A stretch of DNA of 35,553 nt from Silvibacterium sp. (GTDB lineage: Bacteria; Acidobacteriota; Terriglobia; Terriglobales; Acidobacteriaceae), in assembly GCA_030037215.1 (NCBI GenBank), contig JASHRS010000156.1:1-35553 (forward strand), read 5' to 3'. Positions within the stretch are counted from its first letter, which is position 1. The number at the start of each line of letters is the position of its first letter. The translations under genes were made by a program, and so were the position numbers. Below, piece after piece: positions 1 through 8,409 of the stretch. Under the pieces are notes generated by a model. It did not search any database and had not been told where the DNA came from. It worked only from the letters and a program-made list of their open reading frames with translations.

Positions 1-36
1 CCCTTCAGAGCAGGCCCATACGGCCAATCCCTTTGT

Positions 37-573
37 TTAGCTCGCTGCGGCGAACTTTTCCTTCTCGACCCCCTGGCCGAGGACGACGGCCAGATCGCGG
101 CCGGTTGCGTTGATGACGGTGGCCAGGCGCTGCGCCGGAGCATTGATAAGGAAGAGCAGCTTCGAGAAAATCTCTTCCTTGCCGGGCATGGTGGCCAGAG
201 CCTTGACCTCTTCAACATTGATAACCTTGCCGTCGACAATGCCGAGCTTGAAGGTGAACTCGGCGTTGTCTGCCACCCAGGTCGAAAGCGCCTTGGCCAA
301 TGCGACCGGGTCACCGCTGGTGTAGGCGACGGACGAAACTCCCTTGAGACCCTTCAGCGCGGCCTCAATCTTCGAGCCCTTGGCGGCGCGCTCGGCCAGC
401 TTGTTCTTGAGCACGCGATAGCGTCCGCCAGCAGCGCGAACGGTCTTGCGCAACTCGTAATCCTGCGCGACGGTGAGCTTGGCGAAAGTGCCGATGATGG
501 CGCTGGTCGACGATTCAAGCTCTTTGGCGAGCTGCGCGACTTTCTCCGCTTTCTTTTCCCTGCTTAATGCCAT
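37..573 (-). CDS. rplJ: 50S ribosomal protein L10
   Basis: Ribosomal protein L10 anchors the L7/L12 dimers of the ribosomal stalk on 23S rRNA. The 178-aa product has the usual family length. It begins MALSREKKAEKV and carries the typical L10 N-terminal region (TFAKLTVAQDYELRKTVR, then YRVLKNKLAERA), with a C-terminal helix ending in VEKEKFAAAS that would bind L7/L12. The ATG start is preceded by AAGGA at a 9-nt spacing. It lies 62 nt downstream of rplA on the same strand and is presumably cotranscribed with it. rplL would be expected just beyond the left edge (positions 1-36 hold only the intercistronic stretch). A hairpin sits between rplA and the rplJ ribosome-binding site (separate entry). 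The family call is secure. Confidence 0.97.
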   Translation of the reverse strand: MALSREKKAEKVAQLAKELESSTSAIIGTFAKLTVAQDYELRKTVRAAGGRYRVLKNKLAERAAKGSKIEAALKGLKGVSSVAYTSGDPVALAKALSTWVADNAEFTFKLGIVDGKVINVEEVKALATMPGKEEIFSKLLFLINAPAQRLATVINATGRDLAVVLGQGVEKEKFAAAS

Positions 574-589
574 GATGACAATTCCTTAC

Positions 590-618
590 TGGCCATTTCT
601 GTCAAACAACAGAGGCCA
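590..618 (-). promoter_or_regulatory. Hairpin between rplA and the rplJ ribosome-binding site
   Basis: On the minus strand the stretch folds as TGGCC-TCTGT, a 6-nt loop, ACAGA, a 3-nt bulge (AAT) and GGCCA. That gives ten Watson-Crick pairs interrupted by one asymmetric bulge. The stem ends two bases before the AAGGA of rplJ. In many bacteria the L10-L12 complex binds the mRNA leader of rplJ to repress its own translation, so this could be that site. The structure is seen; the autoregulatory role is inference. I did not match it to the known L10-leader consensus. Confidence 0.45.
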
Positions 619-635
619 AAAACCCTGAAAATTCG

Positions 636-1346
636 TTACGCCTTTGCGGCAGCTTCTGCGATTGCACTGTCGAGCGGGATACCGGGGCCCATCGTTGAGC
701 TGAGGTAGATGCCCTTGATGTACTTGCCCTTGGCCGCCGAAGGCTTGGCACGAACCACGCTGGTGATGACGGTCTGCGCGTTCTCGACCAGCTTTTCGAC
801 CGGGAACGAGAGCTTACCTACAGGAACGTGTACGAGCGCAGTTTTGTCGGTGCGGAACTCGATTTTGCCTGCCTTGATTTCCTTGATGGCTGCGGTGACA
901 TCGCTGGTGACGGTACCGGTCTTCGGGTTCGGCATGAGGCCGCGTGGACCGAGCACTTTGCCCAGGCGTCCGACGGACTTCATCATGTCGGGCGTGGCGA
1001 TCAGGGCGTCAAAATCGGTCCAGCTTTCCTTCTGAATCTTCTCGACGAGATCTTCGCCGCCGACGAATTCGGCTCCGGCTGCTTCGGCTTCCTTGAGGCG
1101 ATCGCCTGAGGTGATGACGGCGACGCGCTTGGTCTTGCCCAGGCCATGCGGCAGAACGACTGTGCCGCGAACCATCTGGTCGGCGTGCTTGGGGTCGACT
1201 CCGAGACGCAGCGTGAGATCGACGGTCTCGTCAAACTTTGCGAATTTTACTTTTTGCAGGAGCGGAACCGCATCCTGGAGTGCGTAGGGGCGCTGTTCGA
1301 CAGCCGCGCGCGCCTTCGCGACATTCTTGCCTGCTTTTCTCGACAT
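636..1346 (-). CDS. rplA: 50S ribosomal protein L1
   Basis: Ribosomal protein L1 binds 23S rRNA at the mobile L1 stalk near the E site and in many bacteria represses its own mRNA. The ORF track extends to 1403, but the start [12 protein letters not shown] at 1346 gives the normal length of 236 aa and has a GAGGAAG-type ribosome-binding site directly upstream; the extra 19 residues are unlike L1. Family hallmarks include [20 protein letters not shown], the [15 protein letters not shown] loop, and the C-terminal [16 protein letters not shown] good promoter lies about 85 nt upstream. Normally rplK precedes rplA; here a serine hydrolase gene does, so rplA leads its own transcription unit. Confidence 0.97.
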   Translation of the reverse strand: MSRKAGKNVAKARAAVEQRPYALQDAVPLLQKVKFAKFDETVDLTLRLGVDPKHADQMVRGTVVLPHGLGKTKRVAVITSGDRLKEAEAAGAEFVGGEDLVEKIQKESWTDFDALIATPDMMKSVGRLGKVLGPRGLMPNPKTGTVTSDVTAAIKEIKAGKIEFRTDKTALVHVPVGKLSFPVEKLVENAQTVITSVVRAKPSAAKGKYIKGIYLSSTMGPGIPLDSAIAEAAAKA

Positions 1347-1430
1347 ACTTCCTCGTCTCCCACCGCTCGGCGCTGTTGCCTGCCGGCCGTGGTGGTAATG
1401 CATGCGCCAGGATAAAAGGCGCGTCTTTTG

Positions 1431-1459
1431 ATTATGCGGGAAAGGCGGTGGGATTGCAA
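1431..1459 (-). promoter_or_regulatory. Sigma-70-type promoter for rplA-rplJ
   Basis: Minus strand TTGCAA (-35), exactly 17 nt, CATAAT (-10). The -10 matches five of six consensus bases and the -35 four of six. Transcription would begin near 1424, leaving a leader of roughly 80 nt before rplA. This fits with rplA lacking its usual upstream partner rplK. No experiment supports it; the call rests on hexamer match, spacing and placement. Confidence 0.6.
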
Positions 1460-1483
1460 GAGATGGTTGCTTACTTATCTCGG

Positions 1484-2953
1484 TTAGCCGCTTTTCTTAA
1501 GAGGCACATGAGCTATGGTCGTGCTGAACACAACGCCCGTGACATCCCCTTGCTTATCTCGGTCGAATGTGAGTTCCTGCGGACCGTCAAGAACGAAGAA
1601 GTGCGTCTGCGATTCCGGATAGAGTCGCTGCGGACGCGAGCCCATCGGTATCTCTGCGATCAGGTGATCATCCTGTATCGAAACCTTTACGAAGCCATAG
1701 GTTCCGACGTACGCACGAAGAACTTGCGGCGAAACGCTAACAACTGTGTGCTCGATTGATTTGAAATCCGGCATGTTGTACACGGTTGCCGCGCTCCGGA
1801 CTACTTCTCCGGTCAATTGACCGCCGTCGCCTCCGCTTGTCATCACGACGATTCCGTCCCCATGCAGATACGCATCCATTTCGTCTTGAAAGAAGGCCGA
1901 ACCTTCGTGCCGTACGAAGGGATCTTGTGGCGAGCCTCCCACCTGAATGCCGAGCCCGACGCGCATAGCGGGAGGGCCAGAGACTGGGGTCAACATGAGT
2001 TTTGCCATAGCCTGGTCTAACACGCGATGCGACGTCCCCGCATATTCACGCTGCAACTCGATGAGAAATTTTGCGAGATCCGTTGGCGTGGTCCACAACC
2101 CACCAGCCGCCAGATTCGGCTCATAAAATTTGGACGGAGGCACCGGTGTCGTGCCATTTTCCGCATAGGCTGTTGCAGCGTGATCCGCCTTTTTGGGTGG
2201 CAATGGTGCGTCAAAGGTGCTGTCATTCATACCGATGGGCTTGAGCACATTTTGTTCCATAAATTTTGCGAACGGCTCTTCACTTACGTCTTCCACAAGC
2301 AGATACAGCACTAGATATCCACCATTGGAATAAGCAAACTTCGATCCAGGTACCGCTTCAACGCGAACCGGAACCGTCTTCGCGGGCTTCTCCCCGTTCA
2401 AAACTTGAATGATTGTCGGTAACGGCTGTGATGGATCGTAAATTGCGCCGTTGTGTGTTCCGATGCCAGAAGTGTGCGATAGTAATTCTCGAACAGTAAC
2501 CTTCTTTTGCGCAGTGAATTGGTTTTCGGGGATTTTCCATCGCTTGAGATATTGATTCACGTCCACATCGAGGTTGATCTTTCCCTCGTCGACAAGCTTC
2601 AAAACTCCCATGGCGGTGACGGGCTTCGATATAGACGCGGCTGCGAAGAGCGTCCTCGGCGTGACTGGCTGGCCTCCGAGCGAACAAACTCCGTAACCAC
2701 GAGTCCAGTCGATTCGGCCATTCCTGATCAAGGCGATGCTGACTCCGGGCGCATTCAGTTGCACCATACGAGATGCCAGGGTCAACTGCTGATTCGGAGC
2801 GTTCTCGATGGATGAGTAGCGGCTTAGGTGGTCTTGCACCGCCTGGATGCGTTGGACCTTTGAAAGTTGAGTCTGCGCCTGAGCAGCAGCAAAAATAACC
2901 AAACTAGCAGATGCACAGGCCATCGAGGTTTTCCAGCACCGAATGACGTCCAC
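1484..2953 (-). CDS. Secreted serine hydrolase, class C beta-lactamase / PBP family
   Basis: Penicillin-binding-protein-like serine hydrolase (beta-lactamase class C / esterase / D-aminopeptidase fold, Pfam Beta-lactamase). The nucleophile motif SxxK appears as SISK in [15 protein letters not shown], the YxN motif as YSN in [12 protein letters not shown], and a third HxG-type motif as HEG in [12 protein letters not shown]-terminal extension of about 100 residues follows, as in many periplasmic members. The N-terminus has Arg/Lys followed by a hydrophobic stretch ending AAQAQ, a signal peptide. Start is uncertain: GTG 2953 has GGAGGT just upstream, TTG 2977 has GAGG at 5 nt, and ATG 2923 would lose the basic n-region. 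Base composition looks more A+T-rich than its neighbours. It separates rplA from the place where rplK is normally found. Substrate cannot be told from sequence. Confidence 0.85.
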   Translation of the reverse strand: MDVIRCWKTSMACASASLVIFAAAQAQTQLSKVQRIQAVQDHLSRYSSIENAPNQQLTLASRMVQLNAPGVSIALIRNGRIDWTRGYGVCSLGGQPVTPRTLFAAASISKPVTAMGVLKLVDEGKINLDVDVNQYLKRWKIPENQFTAQKKVTVRELLSHTSGIGTHNGAIYDPSQPLPTIIQVLNGEKPAKTVPVRVEAVPGSKFAYSNGGYLVLYLLVEDVSEEPFAKFMEQNVLKPIGMNDSTFDAPLPPKKADHAATAYAENGTTPVPPSKFYEPNLAAGGLWTTPTDLAKFLIELQREYAGTSHRVLDQAMAKLMLTPVSGPPAMRVGLGIQVGGSPQDPFVRHEGSAFFQDEMDAYLHGDGIVVMTSGGDGGQLTGEVVRSAATVYNMPDFKSIEHTVVSVSPQVLRAYVGTYGFVKVSIQDDHLIAEIPMGSRPQRLYPESQTHFFVLDGPQELTFDRDKQGDVTGVVFSTTIAHVPLKKSG

Positions 2954-3078
2954 ACCACCTCCGAGCAATCGCTTCAATATCGCCTCAATTATCTACGCAA
3001 TCCTCTTCGGCACCCGCACTTCCTGCTCGATTCATCTTGTCGGATTCGCTGCGGGTTTTGCTGAGGTCGTGCATCAGC

Positions 3079-4044
3079 TTATCGCCAGTCGTCGATTACA
3101 TAAGCGTCAGCACGATTGAATCCGGCGATGTGCGGGCGCTGCATGGCGACACCCTGCATGGCCACCCGGTATCCGCGGGCGCGCATGCGCAGGTAAGCGT
3201 CTTCGCGGGTCAGGTTCACGCCGGCCTCGATCGAGGCTCCGCGTGAACATGCGAATTCCTCGCTGGCGTCGAGCAGTTTGTCGAAGCGCCGGCCCGCGCC
3301 TTCGCCGCCGCGGGCTGCGCCGAACTTGATGTAACAGGTCTTCTCGCCGCCCTCGGAGCCCGGACCGGTCAGGCAAATTGCGAAACCGTCGAGATTATTG
3401 TGCGTATACGTAAGAACGACGTCGCCGGTGCGCTGCGCGAGCACGGCCCGGATTTCTCCGGTGAGGTCGAGGCCTTTATCGATCTTATGGGTGAGCTTGC
3501 GGCATTCCTCGATGGCCTTTTCGCGCTCAGCCTTCCTCGGGGACGACAGCAACACGGGCGCAGTCGTGCCTCCGGTGCGAGGCACGGAGCTGGCACCCGG
3601 AGTGAGCGTCATGATGGCGGTGAGATAGCGCGGCCAGTAGCCGAACTTCTGGTACAGGGCCACGTGTTTGGCGCTATGCGAGAACGTGAACAGCCCGGTG
3701 TGGCGGACGCCCCATGTGTCGAAGGTCTTCATGGTGGGTTCGAGCAGCCGCTGCGCTACTCCACGGTCCCAGTACTCGGGCAGCACGGTCAGAGGGCCGA
3801 AGAAACCGAAAGAACCCCAGCGCGTGAGGACGTTCGATCCGATCAGGCGGCCGCCGTCGCGTGCCGCAATCACTTTGACGTGGGCCGAGCGGAAGCGCGG
3901 CCTCATGAAGTGGCGGTCGCCCATGAATTCGGCTGGATCGGGCACGCCCAGGAATGTTCCAAAGGCCACCCGGGCAATGCGTTCCGCCTCTTCGAGTTCG
4001 CTCTGTTTGAGGGGACTAACTTTGATGGATTGCTTTGTCGGCAT
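3079..4044 (-). CDS. GNAT-family N-acetyltransferase
   Basis: Acetyl-CoA-dependent N-acetyltransferase of about 321 aa. The first half is a recognisable GNAT domain: GRLIGSNVLTRWGSFGFFGPLTVLPEYWDRGVAQRLLE contains the strand-loop-helix that binds acetyl-CoA (WDRGVAQRL corresponds to the Q/RxxGxG/A motif), and ALYQKFGYWPRY is the usual C-terminal motif. The second half (from about residue 165) looks like a further, degenerate acetyltransferase or sterol-carrier-like region that I cannot assign. The track ORF starts at 4092, but ATG 4044 (MPTKQSIKVSPL) has AGGAG upstream (11-nt spacing) and removes an unlikely N-terminal piece. The acceptor substrate is unknown. It is a single gene transcribed towards the serine hydrolase. 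Confidence 0.8.
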   Translation of the reverse strand: MPTKQSIKVSPLKQSELEEAERIARVAFGTFLGVPDPAEFMGDRHFMRPRFRSAHVKVIAARDGGRLIGSNVLTRWGSFGFFGPLTVLPEYWDRGVAQRLLEPTMKTFDTWGVRHTGLFTFSHSAKHVALYQKFGYWPRYLTAIMTLTPGASSVPRTGGTTAPVLLSSPRKAEREKAIEECRKLTHKIDKGLDLTGEIRAVLAQRTGDVVLTYTHNNLDGFAICLTGPGSEGGEKTCYIKFGAARGGEGAGRRFDKLLDASEEFACSRGASIEAGVNLTREDAYLRMRARGYRVAMQGVAMQRPHIAGFNRADAYVIDDWR

Positions 4045-4201
4045 TGGTTCAGCGGCTCCTGTGCTCGTCCGAAATCTTATACGACTCATCAATCCGGGAT
4101 AAGCGGATTGCCGAGTCTAACTGATCAGGAGCAGGGCCGGCTATTTTCGTCAACAGCCACCCGCTTGCCCGTTTCGCGGCGAGAGGCGCATTCTATGGGC
4201 T

Positions 4202-4666
4202 ATGACGAAGCGGGAGCGGTCGATTCTGAAGGGCGCGATTGCGGGGGCGATTGGCGGGCTGGCGGGCGCAGGCGCGAAGATGCTGGCGGAAAAGATTTTT
4301 CCGCCGCGGGTCAATGGACAGATTCCGCCGTCGGTAGCTCTGGCCGAGCAGGTTGCCGGGCGCAGCTTGCCGGAGGGGCAGCGGAAGCTTGCTGCGCAGG
4401 GCATTCAATGGGGGTTTGGCGCTGCGGCTGGGGCAGTCTATGGTGCGATGGTCGAGGCAGAGCCGTCGCTGGGCGCCTGGAAGGGCGCGGCGTTTGGGCT
4501 GACTCTGAACAGGATTACGCATGAGTCGGTGCTGCCGAAGCTGGGGCTGGTTCCTCCAAGAGATGAGCAGCCGACGCAGGAGCGCATCAGCGAATGGGTG
4601 ACGCACGCCTTTTACGGCATTGTGACGGACATTGTAAGGCGTGGGGTAAGACGCGCCTTAGACTGA
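4202..4666 (+). CDS. DUF1440 / YagU-like inner-membrane protein
   Basis: A 154-aa protein resembling the DUF1440 (YagU) family. It has a glycine-rich N-terminal segment (LKGAIAGAIGGLAGAGAKMLAEKIFPPR), a central hydrophobic glycine/alanine stretch (WGFGAAAGAVYGAMVEAEP) and a C-terminal amphipathic part (EWVTHAFYGIVTDIVRRGVRRALD). E. coli YagU is an inner-membrane protein linked to acid resistance, but that role should not be assumed here. The start ATG has no strong ribosome-binding site. It is convergent with the flippase-like gene, only 21 nt apart at the stops. The assignment rests on overall sequence character and length. Confidence 0.6.
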   Translation: MTKRERSILKGAIAGAIGGLAGAGAKMLAEKIFPPRVNGQIPPSVALAEQVAGRSLPEGQRKLAAQGIQWGFGAAAGAVYGAMVEAEPSLGAWKGAAFGLTLNRITHESVLPKLGLVPPRDEQPTQERISEWVTHAFYGIVTDIVRRGVRRALD

Positions 4667-4687
4667 CCGTCGGATATACGCGATGGG

Positions 4688-5779
4688 CTAAGCCTGTGGC
4701 TCAGTCGCTGGTTCGTGCGCGGCGAGGGCGTCGGCGCCTTCGTGTTCGCTTTCTTCGGAGACTTTTCGGAGCGAGACGTGGTCGAAGCGCGCCCAGATCA
4801 GGCCGGTGGGGACGACACACAGGAAGGTAACGATGAGGAGCACGGCTCCGCATCCCAGGGCCGGCTCCCATGCGGCGTTGAAGAACTGCTGCATGGCGGC
4901 AGCGAGGACGGCTATTTGTGTGAACCATCCGACAACAGGCAATTGCAGGGCACTGGCAGCCATTCCGGCGGCCATAAGAACCAGACAACGCGCCAGCGTA
5001 ATGGTATGCAGCGGCGGCGAATCGACGAAGGCGCGGATGGTCTCAAGATAGGCGTAGGTGATGAGGCCCCACATAAAGAGCGAGAGCAGCAGGGCCGCAA
5101 TTACGTCGCGGAGGGACGCCAGCATATCGAGGCCGTCGCGGAAAGCGGTGATCTTTACGGCAACAGAGCTGCCGAGGTTGTGGGAGAGCTTGCCGAGAGT
5201 CTTTTCAGCCAGAGAGGCGACAGCTTTACCGCTGATGCGTATGGTGGTGGCCAGAATGGCCAGCGCCGCGGTGCCGACGAGTCCGACGAGGGCGATATGC
5301 CGCAACAGTTCGGGATGGGGCAGCGTGGCGCGGTCGGGCGCGAAGAAAAGCACGGTTGAAAAGATGAGGGCCATGGCTCCGGCGTCGAACATACGCTCGA
5401 CCACATAGACGGCAACCTGCGAGCTGAGCGGGAGCTTGACGCGACGGGCGACGAGATACGGACGCATGAGGTCGGCGGCACGGCCGATGAGGGCGACTCC
5501 GGTGAAGCCGATGACCTGCGCCCCGAGAACATCGAACCACATGCGGCTGGGAAATGAAACTTTGCGTACGGGCTTGAGAAAGAGTGCCCAGCGAATGGCG
5601 CGAACCACGTAGCCGAAGGAAATGAGCGCGACGGCGAGGACGATCATGGGCCAGTTGGCAAGCTTCAACTGGCGGACAAAGACACCCCAGTTGAAGTTGA
5701 TTCGGTGACGTGCATACACGACAAGCGCAGCCAGCGCGATGGCCACAACCAGATAGAGAATCCAGGTCTTTTTCTTCAA
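4688..5779 (-). CDS. Lysylphosphatidylglycerol synthase TM-domain / flippase-like membrane protein (UPF0104)
   Basis: A 363-aa polytopic inner-membrane protein of the UPF0104 / lysylphosphatidylglycerol-synthase transmembrane family (AglD/MprF flippase-domain type). The N-terminal helix WILYLVVAIALAALVVYA, the segment FVRQLKLANWPMIVLAVALISFGYVVRAIRWALFLKPV, and DVLGAQVIGFTGVALIGRAADLMRPYLVARR are typical. About eight hydrophobic segments are visible. The soluble synthase half of MprF is absent, so lipid or glycolipid translocation is more likely than aminoacylation. The TTG start is supported by AAGGA at 7 nt. It is the last gene of a probable unit with the lytic transglycosylase (40 nt upstream) and the HAD phosphatase, which hints at a cell-envelope role. 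Confidence 0.8.
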   Translation of the reverse strand: MKKKTWILYLVVAIALAALVVYARHRINFNWGVFVRQLKLANWPMIVLAVALISFGYVVRAIRWALFLKPVRKVSFPSRMWFDVLGAQVIGFTGVALIGRAADLMRPYLVARRVKLPLSSQVAVYVVERMFDAGAMALIFSTVLFFAPDRATLPHPELLRHIALVGLVGTAALAILATTIRISGKAVASLAEKTLGKLSHNLGSSVAVKITAFRDGLDMLASLRDVIAALLLSLFMWGLITYAYLETIRAFVDSPPLHTITLARCLVLMAAGMAASALQLPVVGWFTQIAVLAAAMQQFFNAAWEPALGCGAVLLIVTFLCVVPTGLIWARFDHVSLRKVSEESEHEGADALAAHEPATEPQA

Positions 5780-5819
5780 ACTTCCGTCCTTGTTCCTCTA
5801 TTTTGCCCGCTCGCGGGGA

Positions 5820-6596
5820 TTAACGCACAGCGGTTGCGACCTGGGTAAGGGGATGCGCCTTGCGGGCGGCGATGCGCCGGTTGAACTCGTGGATGACGCG
5901 GGCAACATACAACTGCGTTTCGCGGTAGGGAGGGATGCCGTGGTAGCGGTCGACAACTGCGGGACCAGCGTTGTAGGCGGCGAGGGCAAGCGCGAGATTG
6001 TCGTGATAACGGCGGAGCAGGGCATCGAGATAGGCAGTGCCACCTTTTATATTGTCGGCTGGGGCAAAGGCATTGGCGACTCCAAGATCGGTTGCGGTGG
6101 AAGGCATGAGCTGCATGAGGCCTTCGGCTCCGGCACGGCTGATGGCGCGCGTGTGACCGGCGCTTTCTTCGCGAACAACACTGGCGAGCAGATCGGTGTC
6201 GAGATTGTGCGCGGCTCCGGCGGGTGCGAGAAGCTGATGAAGTTCGGCGTCGGATAATTTTTCGTCAGCACGTTGCGGAGCGGGGTTTGAGACTGGGTTT
6301 GCGTCAGGTACAGGAACAGGAAGACTGACGAATTCGCTGGAGGCGATCTCGGAAGGATCGACCTCGATGAAATTGGAGTTGCCGGAGTCCAAATAGAGCC
6401 GGACCTTGCTGCCGTCGGGAGCGCGGTGGTCGCAGATGAGGTTGAACCCGTTGGACAGGGTGATGTACTCGGCGGCACGAGCGGAAGTTGCTCCGCAGAC
6501 AAGAGCGGCGAGCAGGGCGAAGCCTGCGAAGTTGCGAAACGCTCTCGCTGATTTTGGAAAAACTCCCGGCATCACGGTCACTTTACCATTTCCCAT
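5820..6596 (-). CDS. Secreted lytic transglycosylase (SLT domain)
   Basis: Periplasmic murein lytic transglycosylase that would cleave the MurNAc-GlcNAc bond of peptidoglycan with formation of 1,6-anhydroMurNAc. A signal peptide (NFAGFALLAALVCGATSARA) precedes a short, DUF4124-like N-terminal part (residues 43-90) and a Pro-rich linker. The goose-lysozyme-like SLT domain is at about residues 125-255: REESAG with the catalytic Glu (E144), AEGLMQLMPSTATDLGV, GGTAYLDALLRRY, and LALAAYNAGPAVVDRYHGIPPYRETQLYV. All core motifs are intact. The ATG has AGGA at a good distance, which falls inside the end of the upstream HAD gene (8 nt gap), suggesting cotranscription and coupling. Confidence 0.9.
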   Translation of the reverse strand: MGNGKVTVMPGVFPKSARAFRNFAGFALLAALVCGATSARAAEYITLSNGFNLICDHRAPDGSKVRLYLDSGNSNFIEVDPSEIASSEFVSLPVPVPDANPVSNPAPQRADEKLSDAELHQLLAPAGAAHNLDTDLLASVVREESAGHTRAISRAGAEGLMQLMPSTATDLGVANAFAPADNIKGGTAYLDALLRRYHDNLALALAAYNAGPAVVDRYHGIPPYRETQLYVARVIHEFNRRIAARKAHPLTQVATAVR

Positions 6597-6604
6597 CCAC
6601 TTTC

Positions 6605-7510
6605 CTAATCAGGATTCGCGACAGGCTCATTGACAGACTGGACGCCGAGGGCACTGAAGACGCTCTCGATAGCACAGGCGACACCATCGTCGTCGTTGGT
6701 GGAGGTAATCTGCCAGCCGCGGCGACGCGCAGTTTCGAGGAGACCGGGAGCGGCGTTGGCCATGACGACGGGCTGACCAGCGAAGGCTAACATCTCCAGA
6801 TCGTTTAAGTTATCGCCGATGGCCAGGATTTCGGCAGGCGCGATGCCGCGGGATTGAGCCAGGCGGTGAAGGGCCACGCCTTTGGAGCAGCCGGGTGGCA
6901 GGATGTCGAGGATGGCCAGGTCACGGGCTGGGTATTCGGTGCGGTGAAGCTCGATTTTGCGAGAGATTTCATGGGTTTCGAGCCATTCTTCGGCTTCGTG
7001 CATGGCAGCGACGGTTCCGCAGACCATGCCTTGTATGGGAGCTTCCCGGGAGTCGAAGGCGCGTTCGAGAGGACTGATTTCTTCAATCCAGGGGCGGTTG
7101 GCCTCGACCCATGCGGCGATGCGGGCGTGGAGCTGAACGATTGACTCGAGAACGATCTCACCCGGGCCTTCGCGGTCGAAGGTAAAAACGGTGGTTCCCC
7201 CAAAACGGCGCAGGATGGGGCAAAGCTCGCGCGCAGTTTCGACGGGGAGGAAGAAGCGATCAATGCGGTCACCGCCGAGGGTGCGGGTGACGGTTCCGTT
7301 GGAGGTGATCATGACGGTAGAGGGCTTGAGGCCAACCGGCTCAATAAGCGGCGTGGCATAGGCGTGGCGGCGTCCGGTGGCGATGACGATCTGGATGCCG
7401 GCGGCCTCGGCGTCGCGAAGGGCACGACGGTTGCGGGCGCTGATGATGGTTCCGGTGGTGGGAAGCAGGGTGCCGTCGATGTCGATGGCGATGAGTTTGA
7501 CCGGAGCCAT
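6605..7510 (-). CDS. Cof-type HAD-IIB phosphatase
   Basis: Haloacid-dehalogenase superfamily phosphatase of the Cof/IIB type, about 301 aa. Motif I is DIDGTLL (nucleophile D10, acid D12). The sequence VIATGRRHAYATPLIEPVGL is the motif II region with the IIB cap following, and motif IV reads GDNLNDLEMLAFAG, preceded by CSKGVALHRLAQ with the motif III Lys. Members dephosphorylate small sugar- or nucleotide-phosphates, and the substrate here is unknown. The ORF track begins at 7576, but ATG 7510 (MAPVKLIAIDIDGTLL) places motif I at the usual distance from the N-terminus. It leads the unit with the transglycosylase and the flippase-like protein, and is divergent from the GNAT gene at 7621. Confidence 0.88.
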   Translation of the reverse strand: MAPVKLIAIDIDGTLLPTTGTIISARNRRALRDAEAAGIQIVIATGRRHAYATPLIEPVGLKPSTVMITSNGTVTRTLGGDRIDRFFLPVETARELCPILRRFGGTTVFTFDREGPGEIVLESIVQLHARIAAWVEANRPWIEEISPLERAFDSREAPIQGMVCGTVAAMHEAEEWLETHEISRKIELHRTEYPARDLAILDILPPGCSKGVALHRLAQSRGIAPAEILAIGDNLNDLEMLAFAGQPVVMANAAPGLLETARRRGWQITSTNDDDGVACAIESVFSALGVQSVNEPVANPD

Positions 7511-7620
7511 TGTTTTCAGTCTACATAAGCGGGATTGCGCGGCGGCTTTTCTGCGACTGGGCCTGCAGGTTTCCATCGAATATGGTGTGCATTATGGGAA
7601 TGTGTGGGCTGGAGGATTGT

Positions 7621-8313
7621 TTGCCTGAAGAGATGTTTGTGAATCCGATCTGGCATGCGTTGAAGACGCGCCAAAGCCAGTTTGTGAGGGATGCGGGAAT
7701 AGCGTGCAAGTATGAAACGGATGTGGCTCCATTTGCCGCAGTCGGGAGCCGGAACGAAGAAGCGTCGGAAGCTTTGCGCTCGCTGCTGAAAGCGCATGAG
7801 ATTGTGTATTCGATGGGCGAGCCGCCAGTGGAGGTCCAGGGGTTGAAGGTGCCTGGAATGGTGGCAGGGCTGCAGATGGTGTTTCCGGGAGACGCGGAGA
7901 TTGCAGTGACCGGGCACGCGGCCGAAGTTGAGATTCTGGAGCTTTCGTGCGCGGATGCAGCGGACATGGTGGAACTGACGACGATTGCGTTTCCCGGATA
8001 CTTCCGGATCCGGACATGTGAGATGGGCACCTATTATGGCGTGCGAGTGGATGGACGACTGGTGTCGATGGCCGGCGAGCGGTTCAAATTTGACCGGTAT
8101 GTGGAGATCAGCGGCGTGTGCACGCATCCGGAGCACACGGGCAAGGGCTATGCGGCGGTGCTGATTACCCGGCTGCTCGAAGATCATCGCAGGGATGGAT
8201 GGTTGTCATGTTTGCATTTGAGTGCGGCGAATCAGCGGGCCTTGGATTTATACAAGCGGCTGGGGTTTGAGGTGAATCGCGAGGTGAGCTTTCATAAGGT
8301 GGTGCGCTCGTAA
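7621..8313 (+). CDS. GNAT-family N-acetyltransferase (FR47-like)
   Basis: A 230-aa acetyltransferase with a C-terminal GNAT domain. It shows GVRVDGRLVSMAGERF, then VEISGVCTHPEHTGKGYAAVLITRLL, which holds the acetyl-CoA pyrophosphate loop (HTGKGYA), and LHLSAANQRALDLYKRLGFEVNREVSFHKV at the end. This layout matches FR47-like members, in which the N-terminal half is a degenerate GNAT repeat. TTG at 7621 is chosen because GGAGGA lies 4-5 nt upstream; ATG at 7633 and several ATGs at 7582-7597 are alternatives with poorer sites. The target molecule is unknown. It is divergent from the HAD gene. Confidence 0.8.
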   Translation: MPEEMFVNPIWHALKTRQSQFVRDAGIACKYETDVAPFAAVGSRNEEASEALRSLLKAHEIVYSMGEPPVEVQGLKVPGMVAGLQMVFPGDAEIAVTGHAAEVEILELSCADAADMVELTTIAFPGYFRIRTCEMGTYYGVRVDGRLVSMAGERFKFDRYVEISGVCTHPEHTGKGYAAVLITRLLEDHRRDGWLSCLHLSAANQRALDLYKRLGFEVNREVSFHKVVRS

Positions 8314-8409
8314 GCGCGATTCACAACAGAGACCGCAGAGAACACAGCGACGAAAGGTGCTGAAACGCGGCGAGGTTGGCATTACAATCGGGGCTTTGAG
8401 GAAAGTCCG

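Noticed and set aside
8314-8360. Purine-rich stretch resembling dispersed 'cagagaacacag' repeats
   Set aside because: Only one copy in the window and no terminal structure; no basis for a repeat or mobile-element call.
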